Source of the DNA: Mycetocola_A sp015752285
GTDB lineage: Bacteria; Actinomycetota; Actinomycetes; Actinomycetales; Microbacteriaceae
Direction: 5' to 3'
Assembly (NCBI RefSeq): GCF_015752285.1
Contig: NZ_JADOUY010000007.1
Span: forward strand, 45,500 to 109,499
DNA length: 64,000 nt
A program made the translations under genes and the position numbers. The notes under the pieces are model-generated. The model worked only from the letters and a program-made list of their open reading frames with translations, made no database searches and was not told where the DNA came from. This document shows, piece after piece, positions 27,048-34,904 of this stretch (position 1 is the stretch's first letter; each line of letters begins with the position of its first letter).

Positions 27048-27154
27048 TGCAGCACGACTCTGGCGACGCCTCGTTCGCGGGGTACTGGGCCATGCGGGTG
27101 GGTCAGCCGAGTGCTGCAGTTCTATCTGCAGCACTCGGGATGAAAGTGCAGCAC
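27048..27154. repeat. TGCAGCAC repeats with a 13-bp inverted pair between M23 and kelch genes
   Basis: TGCAGCAC occurs directly at 27048-27055, 27127-27134 and 27147-27154, and inverted at 27111-27118. The middle two form a perfect 13-bp inverted repeat (27107-27119 and 27126-27138, CCGAGTGCTGCAG / CTGCAGCACTCGG) with a 6-nt centre. Sited in the 319-bp divergent intergenic region, these look like binding sites for a regulator or a hairpin in the leader; nothing else coding is seen there. Confidence 0.6.
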
Positions 27155-27284
27155 TGGACGCCAATCGTGGAGACCCCCTCGCGCTCGCGCCCGGGTAGGG
27201 AGTAACGTGCGAGCCACGCTTCGCCAGCCGTGTCCCTAGACGGTCCGTGCGAGGTCGCGGGTACCCGAACCTGAGGAGACGTCG

Positions 27285-30104
27285 ATGTCGCCAGCTCCGT
27301 TCCATACACTGCCCATCCACGCCGACGGGCAAGGAGCCCGACGGCGCATCGTCGCCCTTTTCGCTGCAGTCGCCGTCGCAGCGACCCTTGTCGTGGCCGC
27401 GCCCCAACCGGTCGCTGCGCACGAGGGCGATCTGCCGTCGCTGCTCGTGAGTTCCACGGCCAACCGCTCAGGAGCGGCCTCTCTCAGCGGCGCGGCGGTC
27501 AAGGGCTCGATCTACCCGTTCTTCCCGGAACAGGCCGGCGTCAGCGTCGTCGAGTTCTGGCTGAACAACTCGTCGATGACCGGCGGACCGCGCCAGGTCG
27601 AGCGCGTGGCCCCCTACGACTTCGCGGGCGGCACCGCGACCACCGCAAACTCGTTCGATACGACGAAAATCAGCGAGGGCTCCCACACGATCTCCACTCG
27701 GGTGACCTACACCGATGGGGACGTACTCACCGGGGAGACGACATTCACGATCAACAACATCGCGGAACCGCCACCCATGCCGGCGGCGGCGCTGCGCTGG
27801 AATACCGGTGGCGGCGCGGTCACCACGGGCGGTTCGACCTGGGCAGCGGACGCGAACTTCTCCGGCGGCAAGTCGTACTCCAACCCCGCTGTGACGGCCA
27901 TCGCGGGAACCACCGACGACGCGATCTACCTCAACGAGCGCAGCGCGACCCAGAATCTCGGCGGGTTCAGTTATTCGATCCCGGTCAGCGCCTCCGGAAC
28001 GCACACCGTAACGCTCCACTTCGCCGAGATCTACCACGGGGCGACCGGGGGCGGTCCCGGTGGCGCAGGCAAGCGAGTCTTCAGCGTGAACTTCGAAGGG
28101 GGCGCCACCGAGCTGGTCGACTTCGACATCTTCGCTACGGTGGGCGCGATGACGGCCACGACCCGCTCGTTCTCGGTCCCCGTCTCGGACGGCAAGCTCG
28201 ACATCGCGTTCACAGCGAAAATCAACCAGCCATCGGTCGCGGCGATCACCGTGGTTTCACCCTCCGGCGGCACTACGCCTCCCCCGCCGCCGCCTGCGCC
28301 CCCGGCCGGCGATCCCACCCCGTTCACCTGGGACACGCGCGCGCAGTCACCGATCGCGCGCTCTGAGGGTCAGGGAGCCGTTGTGGCCGGCAAACTCTAC
28401 GTGTTCGGAGGGTTTTACACCGGTACCACCACCACAGCCAGGAGCGACGTCTACGACCCGGCCGCGAATACCTGGTCGCAGCTCCCTGATTTGCCGGAGG
28501 AGCTGACACACTCAGCCGTCGTCGCCGACGGCAGCACCGTCTGGCTCGTCGGCGGGTACGTCGACAACCACCCAGGGCCGTCAACCCGAAGCGTGTGGAA
28601 ATACAACACTGTCAGTCGTACCTACACGCGCGGACCACTGTTGCCTGCGCCACGGGGCGCTGGCGCCGCAGCGATCGTCGGGCGCGAATTGCACTTCTTC
28701 GGCGGCACCAGCCGCGTCGCCGGTTCGACGGCCGACCCGGACCAGCCGGACCACTGGGTACTGAACCTCGACAACGGAACAACCTGGGGCGCTCGCGCAC
28801 CCTTGCCCAATCCGCGCAATCACCTCGCTGGAGCGACCGTCGCCGGCAAGGTCTACGCGATCGGCGGGCAGCACAACGAAAACGAGAACACCGGCCTGCA
28901 GTCGGACGTCCATCGGTTCGATCCGGCCACAAATGCCTGGACCAAAGTGGCGAGCCTGCCCAAGGCTCGCAGCCATATCGTGAGCGTGGTGCGCGACGGA
29001 CAGATCCTCGTGCTCGGCGGCACCAACCCGGGCAACACGGCGAGCAGCGATGTGACGGTCTACTCACCCGACAGCAACACCTGGTCGAAGCTTCCCTCGC
29101 TTCCGGGAGGCCGCAAGACCGCAGTAGCCGGACTCATCAACGGCGTGGTCTACCTCACAGGGGGCAGCCTCGCAACGAGCACTTATGCGGGGCGCTTCGC
29201 CGCGCGCTGGGAGACCGGTCCCTCGATGCCCGTCGCGCTCGGCGAGGTCGCCGGGGGGCGCATCGGGTCTTCGCTTTACCTCGTCGGCGAGAGCAGCAAC
29301 GCGACCCTCGCGCTTGACCTGGCGACCGGCGTGTGGCGCACCAATCTGCCCATCCGTCCGTTCGTCGGTCACCACCACGCCGCCGAGGTCGTCAACGGCA
29401 AGCTCTACCTCCTCGGCGGTCTGGGATCCGGAGCGGGCAAGGTGCAGGTCTACGATCCCGCGACGAACGCCTGGACTCTAGGGCGGGACATGCCGTTCGC
29501 CGCCGGATCCAGTTCGTCCGCCCTCATCGGTGGGCGCGTCTATGTGGCGGGCGGCATCATCGGGTCGGTCACGACGAATCGCACGGCGAGCTACGACCCC
29601 GCGACCAACACGTGGGCGGAGCTGGCCGCGATGCCGCAGGGTCGCAACCACGCCGCATCCAGCACCGACGGCTCCCGGCTCTTCGTGGCCGGCGGTCGCG
29701 GCTCCGGTAGCGGCGACGGCAACACGGTGGCAAACGGCTTCAACACCCTGCAGGTCTACGACCCGGCGACAAACGCGTGGCGCTCCAGCGCCACGGCCGG
29801 ATCAGGGCTCGCAGCACTCCCTCAGGCTCGTGGCGGGATGGGAAAGTCGGTGTTCTTCGGCGGTGAGATGTACGTGATGGGCGGCGAGACGCAGAACGGG
29901 GCCGGTGCCACCAATCGGAATGTCTACTCCCGAGTCGACATCTACAATCCGGCGACGAACACCTGGCGCATCGGAACCCCGATGCTGACCGCCAGGCACG
30001 GCATCTTCCCGATCCTCACCGGAAACAGAATCACGGTGGCAGGCGGTGGCGTGCAGGCCGGCTTCTCCGCTTCGTCCGCCGTGGAGACGTACACCGCGCG
30101 ATAG
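27285..30104 (+). CDS. Secreted malectin-domain and kelch-repeat protein
   Basis: Large exported protein of 939 residues. A signal peptide (VALFAAVAVAATLVVAA, PVAAH) is followed by an Ig-like segment (about 50-160). A malectin-like carbohydrate-binding domain covers about 165-335 (RWNTGGGAVTTGG, YLNERSATQNLGGFSYSIPV, TVTLHFAEIYHG). A proline linker (PPPPPPAPP) leads into about a dozen kelch blades to the C-terminus, each with GG followed by Y/W residues (KLYVFGG, KVYAIGGQ, KLYLLGG, RLFVAGG, EMYVMGG). No sortase motif or C-terminal span is seen. The ATG at 27285 has Shine-Dalgarno GAGGAG. Probably a surface glycan-binding or galactose-oxidase-like propeller without visible catalytic residues. 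Confidence 0.83.
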   Translation: MSPAPFHTLPIHADGQGARRRIVALFAAVAVAATLVVAAPQPVAAHEGDLPSLLVSSTANRSGAASLSGAAVKGSIYPFFPEQAGVSVVEFWLNNSSMTGGPRQVERVAPYDFAGGTATTANSFDTTKISEGSHTISTRVTYTDGDVLTGETTFTINNIAEPPPMPAAALRWNTGGGAVTTGGSTWAADANFSGGKSYSNPAVTAIAGTTDDAIYLNERSATQNLGGFSYSIPVSASGTHTVTLHFAEIYHGATGGGPGGAGKRVFSVNFEGGATELVDFDIFATVGAMTATTRSFSVPVSDGKLDIAFTAKINQPSVAAITVVSPSGGTTPPPPPPAPPAGDPTPFTWDTRAQSPIARSEGQGAVVAGKLYVFGGFYTGTTTTARSDVYDPAANTWSQLPDLPEELTHSAVVADGSTVWLVGGYVDNHPGPSTRSVWKYNTVSRTYTRGPLLPAPRGAGAAAIVGRELHFFGGTSRVAGSTADPDQPDHWVLNLDNGTTWGARAPLPNPRNHLAGATVAGKVYAIGGQHNENENTGLQSDVHRFDPATNAWTKVASLPKARSHIVSVVRDGQILVLGGTNPGNTASSDVTVYSPDSNTWSKLPSLPGGRKTAVAGLINGVVYLTGGSLATSTYAGRFAARWETGPSMPVALGEVAGGRIGSSLYLVGESSNATLALDLATGVWRTNLPIRPFVGHHHAAEVVNGKLYLLGGLGSGAGKVQVYDPATNAWTLGRDMPFAAGSSSSALIGGRVYVAGGIIGSVTTNRTASYDPATNTWAELAAMPQGRNHAASSTDGSRLFVAGGRGSGSGDGNTVANGFNTLQVYDPATNAWRSSATAGSGLAALPQARGGMGKSVFFGGEMYVMGGETQNGAGATNRNVYSRVDIYNPATNTWRIGTPMLTARHGIFPILTGNRITVAGGGVQAGFSASSAVETYTAR

Positions 30105-30151
30105 GACCGACATCCTGGAAGCAGGTCCGTCAGATTGGGTCCGACTCGATT

Positions 30152-30949
30152 TCAGCGGTTGCCGCGGCGGATGGTGACGCCCATGAAACGCACGATCGCG
30201 CTACGCGGCAGGAAGCGCGCCGCGAGGGCTAGCGGGCGGCCATTGGTGATCACCGAGGGACGGTGCGAACGCTTCTCGACGGTGTCGATGGCGGTCTTCA
30301 CGACGTCCTCGGGGCGGGCACGACGGGCACCGTAGTCGGCGGCCTGGCTGCCGGCGGCGTCGAAGAACTCCGTCTTCATGGCTCCGGGAGAAATAGCCAG
30401 CACGCGGAGGCCGGTTCCGCGGGCCTCCTCCCAGAGCGACTCGGTGAAGCTCAGCACGAACGCCTTCGATGCGCCGTACACGCTGAGGTACGGGGTCGGC
30501 ATGAAGCCGAGCAGACTCGCGACATTGATCAGAATGCTGGTCTTCTGCTTCGCGAAAATGTCGAAGTATGCGTGGCTGAGGTCGACGAGCGCGCCGATGT
30601 TCAGCGTGATGAGCTGCTGCAGCCGTTCGGGGTCTTCCGCCCCAAAGAGATTGTGGGTGCCGAAGCCTGCGTTGTTGACGAGGCCGGTGGCGAAGATTCC
30701 GCGTGACTCGAGTTCGGCGCGGAGGGCGCGCCCGGCATCCGGCCGGTCAAGTCCGCGGGCGATGGTTGTGACGGTTACGCCGTCGCGGCGGGTGAGTTCT
30801 TCCGCGAGGGCCTTCAGTCGGTCTTCGCGTCGGGCGACAAGAACGAGGTTGGCGCCGCGGGCTGCGAGCTGGCGGGCGAACTCAGCGCCCAAGCCGGAAC
30901 TGGCTCCGGTGACGATGACGGTCTGTGTGGTGAAGTCGATGTTATTCAT
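30152..30949 (-). CDS. Short-chain dehydrogenase/reductase
   Basis: NAD(P)-dependent oxidoreductase of 265 residues. It has the cofactor motif VIVTGASSGLGAEFARQL, Asn motif LVNNAGFGTHN, the catalytic Ser/Tyr/Lys in INVASLLGFMPTPYLSVYGASKAF, and the family-typical ISPGAMKTEFFDAAG. The ATG at 30949 is chosen; a GTG two codons upstream is equally possible. It is divergent from a TetR regulator across about 70 bp, the standard setting of a repressor-controlled SDR. The substrate is unknown. Confidence 0.88.
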   Translation of the reverse strand: MNNIDFTTQTVIVTGASSGLGAEFARQLAARGANLVLVARREDRLKALAEELTRRDGVTVTTIARGLDRPDAGRALRAELESRGIFATGLVNNAGFGTHNLFGAEDPERLQQLITLNIGALVDLSHAYFDIFAKQKTSILINVASLLGFMPTPYLSVYGASKAFVLSFTESLWEEARGTGLRVLAISPGAMKTEFFDAAGSQAADYGARRARPEDVVKTAIDTVEKRSHRPSVITNGRPLALAARFLPRSAIVRFMGVTIRRGNR

Positions 30950-30971
30950 GCCCACACTCTATGCACATCAC

Positions 30972-31015
30972 TGCACTGCGTGCAAATTGTCTCCTGCGTT
31001 GCACTGCTGTACCTT
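30972..31015 (+). promoter_or_regulatory. tetR promoter and TGCAC-N3-GTGCA operator candidate
   Basis: -35 TTGTCT (30987-30992) and -10 TACCTT (31010-31015) are separated by exactly 17 bp, and the -10 ends six bases before the tetR ATG, predicting leaderless mRNA. Next to the -35 lies the palindrome TGCACTGCGTGCA (30972-30984), placed to control both this promoter and the divergent SDR gene. Confidence 0.6.
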
Positions 31016-31021
31016 GAGTGC

Positions 31022-31612
31022 ATGGCAAACTCCTCGTCTTCTCTCCGATTGCAGACCCGAGCCGTCGTACGCACCCTTCTCGCACAGACCGCGATGAAGT
31101 TGTTTGCCGAGAAGGGATTCGACGAGACGACCGTCGACGAGGTCGCCATAGCTGCCGGAGTCTCACGCCGCACCTTGTTCAACTACTTCCGCACCAAAGA
31201 GGATCTGGCACTCAGCGGCCTCTCCGAGCAAGGCGAAGTCATTGCGGAGCGTTTGGCAGCCCGCCCGGCAGATGAAGACGTCTGGGTGTCGCTGCGCCGC
31301 GCCTTCGAGATGCTCGACGAGATCGAGGCCAGCCGTGAGAACCGGCTCGAGATCGTTTCACTGTTGTTCGACAACGATTCCCTGCGGGCCGGCCACGCCG
31401 AGAAACAGGCGCGATGGACCGACCTGCTCGCTCCGCTGATCGAACCGCGCCTCCCCACCTCTGACACGCGCGGCCTCCAAGCCAGGTCAATCGTCGGGTC
31501 GGCCATCACCTGTCTGCAGGCGGCAACCGAGGAGTGGTTGCGACAGCGGGGTTCGACCCCGCTGTTCGATCTTTATGACGCGGCGGTGGCAGCCATCCGC
31601 ACCTCGAACTGA
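31022..31612 (+). CDS. TetR family transcriptional regulator
   Basis: DNA-binding repressor of 196 residues. The helix-turn-helix lies in about residues 20-60 (AMKLFAEKGFDETTVDEVAI, AAGVSRRTLFNYFRTKEDL). The rest is an all-helical ligand and dimer domain. The ATG at 31022 matches the predicted leaderless start; 14 extra upstream codons in frame lie over the promoter. It probably represses itself and the divergent SDR gene. The ligand is not predictable. Confidence 0.9.
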   Translation: MANSSSSLRLQTRAVVRTLLAQTAMKLFAEKGFDETTVDEVAIAAGVSRRTLFNYFRTKEDLALSGLSEQGEVIAERLAARPADEDVWVSLRRAFEMLDEIEASRENRLEIVSLLFDNDSLRAGHAEKQARWTDLLAPLIEPRLPTSDTRGLQARSIVGSAITCLQAATEEWLRQRGSTPLFDLYDAAVAAIRTSN

Positions 31613-31833
31613 CGCTGCAACGGGCCACCCCGTTGCCGACATTCCGCTCACCGCCTCGCGGTCAACGCACCCCGCACTGCCCGTAGCCTGCGACCTGCCT
31701 CCGCACCCTCGAGCTCCATCGGAGAACCGCACGATCTTCACGAGAATCCCACGCAAGCAGAGCGACCCTGGCCAACCGCCTCCCCAAACCCGACCTCAAG
31801 AACCTCCACGACGCATTCCGCGCCGAGAGCACG

Positions 31834-32571
31834 GTGATGCTCGACTTCGCGAACTCGCTCACCCCGATGCAATGGAACGCACCCAGCAGAGCGGCCGGGT
31901 GGAGCATCGCCGACGTGGTCGGCCACATTGGATCCACCGCCCACAACATGTACAGTCCCGCGGGCATCCACGCCGCCTGCCAGCCGAGCCTCGAGGTCGT
32001 CAACGAGGGACCCGTTCGGGGGCGCCGCGGTTGGAGCCGAGCGCAGGTGCTGGCAGAGTTCGAGACCGCCACCCGCACCGCAGCCCGCATGCTCGCCGTC
32101 GTGCGACACACCCCGCTACGCGCGGTGCCCATGAAACTCAACGAACTCGGGACGTACCCGATGGCTCTGCTCGTGGGCGGTGCCCTCATTTTCGACCTCC
32201 ACACCCACCGCCGCCACGACATGTCGCCCGCACTCGGCAAGAAGACGCCATCGACCGATGCGGACCGGATGCGCGCCGTGCTCGCCTGGATGACCGCGGT
32301 TCTCAACAACCAGACCGCACAGTCCCCCGTATCCGGGCTCGACGCCGGCCTGATCCTCACCCTCACCGGCCCAGGCGGTGGCAGCTGGTGGGTCGACACC
32401 GACGGCCTCGCGGTGCCCGGCAACCGGGCACCAGCCGCCCGCATCACCGCCCCCGCCATCACATTCCCCGACTGGGGAACACAGCGCTCGGCCTGGCGCG
32501 ATGCGGACGTCGACATCACAGGGGACGCCGAACTCGCCTCGCGTTACCTCGATGCCGTCAACGTCATCTAG
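31834..32571 (+). CDS. DinB-like / maleylpyruvate isomerase-family (TIGR03083-like) protein
   Basis: Cytoplasmic protein of about 245 residues with the DinB-type helical bundle. The family segment LTPMQWNAPSRAAGWSIADVVGHIG carries one possible metal His; GGALIFDLHTHRRHDMS supplies further His residues. Many members are mycothiol-dependent enzymes in actinobacteria. In-frame sequence before the GTG at 31834 (LPKPDLKNLHDAFRAEST) also looks like the family's N-terminal helix. However, no ATG, GTG or TTG exists back to the stop at 31684, so the start is uncertain and the gene may have lost its original start. Confidence 0.68.
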   Translation: MMLDFANSLTPMQWNAPSRAAGWSIADVVGHIGSTAHNMYSPAGIHAACQPSLEVVNEGPVRGRRGWSRAQVLAEFETATRTAARMLAVVRHTPLRAVPMKLNELGTYPMALLVGGALIFDLHTHRRHDMSPALGKKTPSTDADRMRAVLAWMTAVLNNQTAQSPVSGLDAGLILTLTGPGGGSWWVDTDGLAVPGNRAPAARITAPAITFPDWGTQRSAWRDADVDITGDAELASRYLDAVNVI

Positions 32572-32631
32572 CATTACTGACCGGTTGGTTGATCGGGCGA
32601 CTGCGGCGTGCCCGGAGCGCCTCAGGGCTGT

Positions 32632-33591
32632 CTAGGCCGCGCCGAAGTGGTGACGATGCTCACCCGGAGTGGTGTTCAGCCGTCGTCTGAATGCGCGGTT
32701 CATTGTTTCCGGGACACCGAATCCGCAAGCTGTCGCAATTTGCTCCATCGACTTGGTGGTCGTTTCAAGGAGCCGGCAAGCGGCCTCCATCCGTACCGCT
32801 TCGACGTGCTCCGCCGGTGTGATACCGACCTCGGCTTTGAACACCCGGCTGAACTGGCGATCGGACAAATTGGCGCGCAGCGCGAGGGCGGGAATCGACA
32901 GGTCCGCAGTGAGATTGTCAGTGAGCCACGTGAGCACGTCACGCACGGGCTCGTAGTCGCTGGACTGCGCCGCAAGCACCGCCGAGAACTGTGCCTGCCC
33001 GCCCGATCGCCGAAGGTAGACAACCAGTTGTCGCGCCACGTCCACAGCAGCCCGCCGACCGTGGTCGTCGGCCACCAGGGCAAGGGCGAGGTCGATGCCG
33101 GCCGTGACGCCGGCCGAGGTCCACACGTTATCGTCGTGAACGTAGATGGCGTCGGGTTCGACGGCGACGAGCGGATAGTCGCTGGCAAGTAACACGCAGT
33201 CAGCCCAGTGCGTGGTGGCGCGTCTTCCGTCGAGGAGCCCGGCGGCGGCGAGGAGGAACGCTCCGGAACACACCGAGGTGACCCTGCGTGAACCGGCTGC
33301 GAGCCGACCGATGTGGCGCACGAGGTGCTCGTCATCGCTCGCGTCGTGAATGTCACGCCCCCCAGCGACCACAAGCGTGTCGATGGGACCGACCACATCG
33401 GCAATAGCCGTGGTCAGAAACTCCATGCCGCTCGTGGAGCGCACCGCTCCACCCTTGGCGCTGACCACCTGTGTGCGATACGGGGGGATCGGGAGAAACC
33501 GGGATGCGGTGGAAAAGACCTCCATCGGGCCACTGACGTCGAGTATCTGGCCGAACGGAAACGCGACGATCACGATGTCGTGCTCGGGCAC
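32632..33591 (-). CDS. GlxA-type transcriptional regulator (DJ-1/PfpI domain plus AraC HTH)
   Basis: Regulator of 319 residues. The N-terminal DJ-1/PfpI domain (about 1-180) shows IVAFPFGQILDVSGPMEVF, LVVAGGRDIHD and the nucleophile-elbow-like TSVCSGAFLLAAAGLLDG. The C-terminal AraC domain has two HTH motifs, DLSIPALALRANLSDRQFSR and MEQIATACGFGVPETMNRAF. Start is GTG at 33591. Its target and ligand are unknown. It is convergent with the DinB-like gene and divergent from the hydrolase trio at 33823, which it might control. Confidence 0.88.
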   Translation of the reverse strand: MPEHDIVIVAFPFGQILDVSGPMEVFSTASRFLPIPPYRTQVVSAKGGAVRSTSGMEFLTTAIADVVGPIDTLVVAGGRDIHDASDDEHLVRHIGRLAAGSRRVTSVCSGAFLLAAAGLLDGRRATTHWADCVLLASDYPLVAVEPDAIYVHDDNVWTSAGVTAGIDLALALVADDHGRRAAVDVARQLVVYLRRSGGQAQFSAVLAAQSSDYEPVRDVLTWLTDNLTADLSIPALALRANLSDRQFSRVFKAEVGITPAEHVEAVRMEAACRLLETTTKSMEQIATACGFGVPETMNRAFRRRLNTTPGEHRHHFGAA

Positions 33592-33822
33592 GGTGCCCCC
33601 TTGGCGAGGTTGCTGGGGCGCGGGGTGGCCGAGATCGTCAACGACGTGTCCTAGGGGGTACGGATGTCGAACCCTACGGTGAATATATCCCCAGTGTGAC
33701 GAAATGGGACCCCGCGTCCTCCAAAAGTTTCCTCCATCGTCGGTCCCGTCATCCGGGCGAACAGCCCGCGTTTCAACGAACCCTTACGTCATCCGAACAT
33801 CCCCCAGTCTGGAAACCTCCCC

Positions 33823-34896
33823 ATGTCACGAGTCAGTCGTCAGCAATCGAGCACCACGAGCCCTGAAACGCAGCGAATATCGGAAAAGCGATTCCGGCGC
33901 ACACTTCGAATCACCGGCGTCATCGCTGCCACTGCGCTGGGAATCACACTGGCATCCACCGCGGCCAACTCGTTCCTGGAGCATCAGGAGAGGTCGAGCA
34001 TTGCCCGATACGGCGATCTCGTGAAGGTCGCCGGTGGCGCGGTCAACGTGTACCGTGCCGGCACCGAAGGCGCACAACCGCTTGTGCTGCTCAGCGGTCT
34101 GGGCACCATCGCGCCCGCGCTGGACTTCGCGCCCCTGATCCGAGAGCTGAGCTCGTACGACGTCATCGTCGTCGAGGGTTTCGGGTACGGCTACAGCGAG
34201 ACGAGCGTACGCGAACGGACGGTGAAGAACATCAGCACTGAGCTCCACGATGCCCTGTCCTCGCTCGACCTCGGAAAACCATACGTTCTGGCGGGATACT
34301 CGATCGCCGGCTTCTACACACTGGACTACGCGAACCGGTACCCGAGCGAAGTATCCGCAGTGATCGGCATCGATCCCACCGTGCCCGCCGCCAATTCCGG
34401 CGCGGCATCCTCGCCTGGCGGAAGCATCAACTTCGAGAAGGTACTCGCCACGATCGGTTTGGTTCGAACCGTCGTTTCCATCGCTCCCAGCCTGGCTGAA
34501 CCGTCAAGCGACGACTTCACCCCAGCCGAATTAGAACGCATGCGCCGAATGACGAGCTGGAATTACGGCAACGCGGCGGTCGCCGACGAAACCGCTCGAA
34601 TGGGCAGCAACGCCGCATTCCTTTACGGCATGACCTACCCTGACGACCTCCCTGTTTTGAACTTCCTTGCCAGCGAAAGCGTGGCCACCATTCCCCACTG
34701 GCTCGAGCTGCACGAGAACCAACTTCAGAACGTGAGCCACTCCGAGATTGTCGAACTCGAGGGCCCCCACTACCTGCACTGGTCCCAATCCAGGGTCATG
34801 GCTGAGAAGATCACAGACTTCCTTCTGGAGAATGCCGCATCCCAGGAGCCGTCTACACCGCGTGCTGCGTCGACCATCCTGACACCGGGGAGCTAG
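33823..34896 (+). CDS. Membrane-anchored alpha/beta hydrolase
   Basis: Protein of 357 residues with an N-terminal membrane anchor (ITGVIAATALGITLASTAA, about 30-48) and an extracytoplasmic alpha/beta hydrolase domain. Nucleophile elbow VLAGYSIAGFYTLDYANRYP (Ser), oxyanion region LVLLSGLGTIAPALDF and a late His in VELEGPHYLHWSQSR. First of three genes spaced by 8 bp and a 4-bp overlap (hydrolase, serine hydrolase, hydrolase lipoprotein), all predicted at or outside the membrane. Substrate is unknown; the family includes esterases, lipases and lactonases. Confidence 0.82.
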   Translation: MSRVSRQQSSTTSPETQRISEKRFRRTLRITGVIAATALGITLASTAANSFLEHQERSSIARYGDLVKVAGGAVNVYRAGTEGAQPLVLLSGLGTIAPALDFAPLIRELSSYDVIVVEGFGYGYSETSVRERTVKNISTELHDALSSLDLGKPYVLAGYSIAGFYTLDYANRYPSEVSAVIGIDPTVPAANSGAASSPGGSINFEKVLATIGLVRTVVSIAPSLAEPSSDDFTPAELERMRRMTSWNYGNAAVADETARMGSNAAFLYGMTYPDDLPVLNFLASESVATIPHWLELHENQLQNVSHSEIVELEGPHYLHWSQSRVMAEKITDFLLENAASQEPSTPRAASTILTPGS

Positions 34897-34904
34897 GAGC
34901 ACTC

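Noticed and set aside
30105..30151. Possible bidirectional terminator between the kelch and SDR genes
   Set aside because: Only a 5-bp GGACC/GGTCC pairing with a long loop and no U-tract was found.
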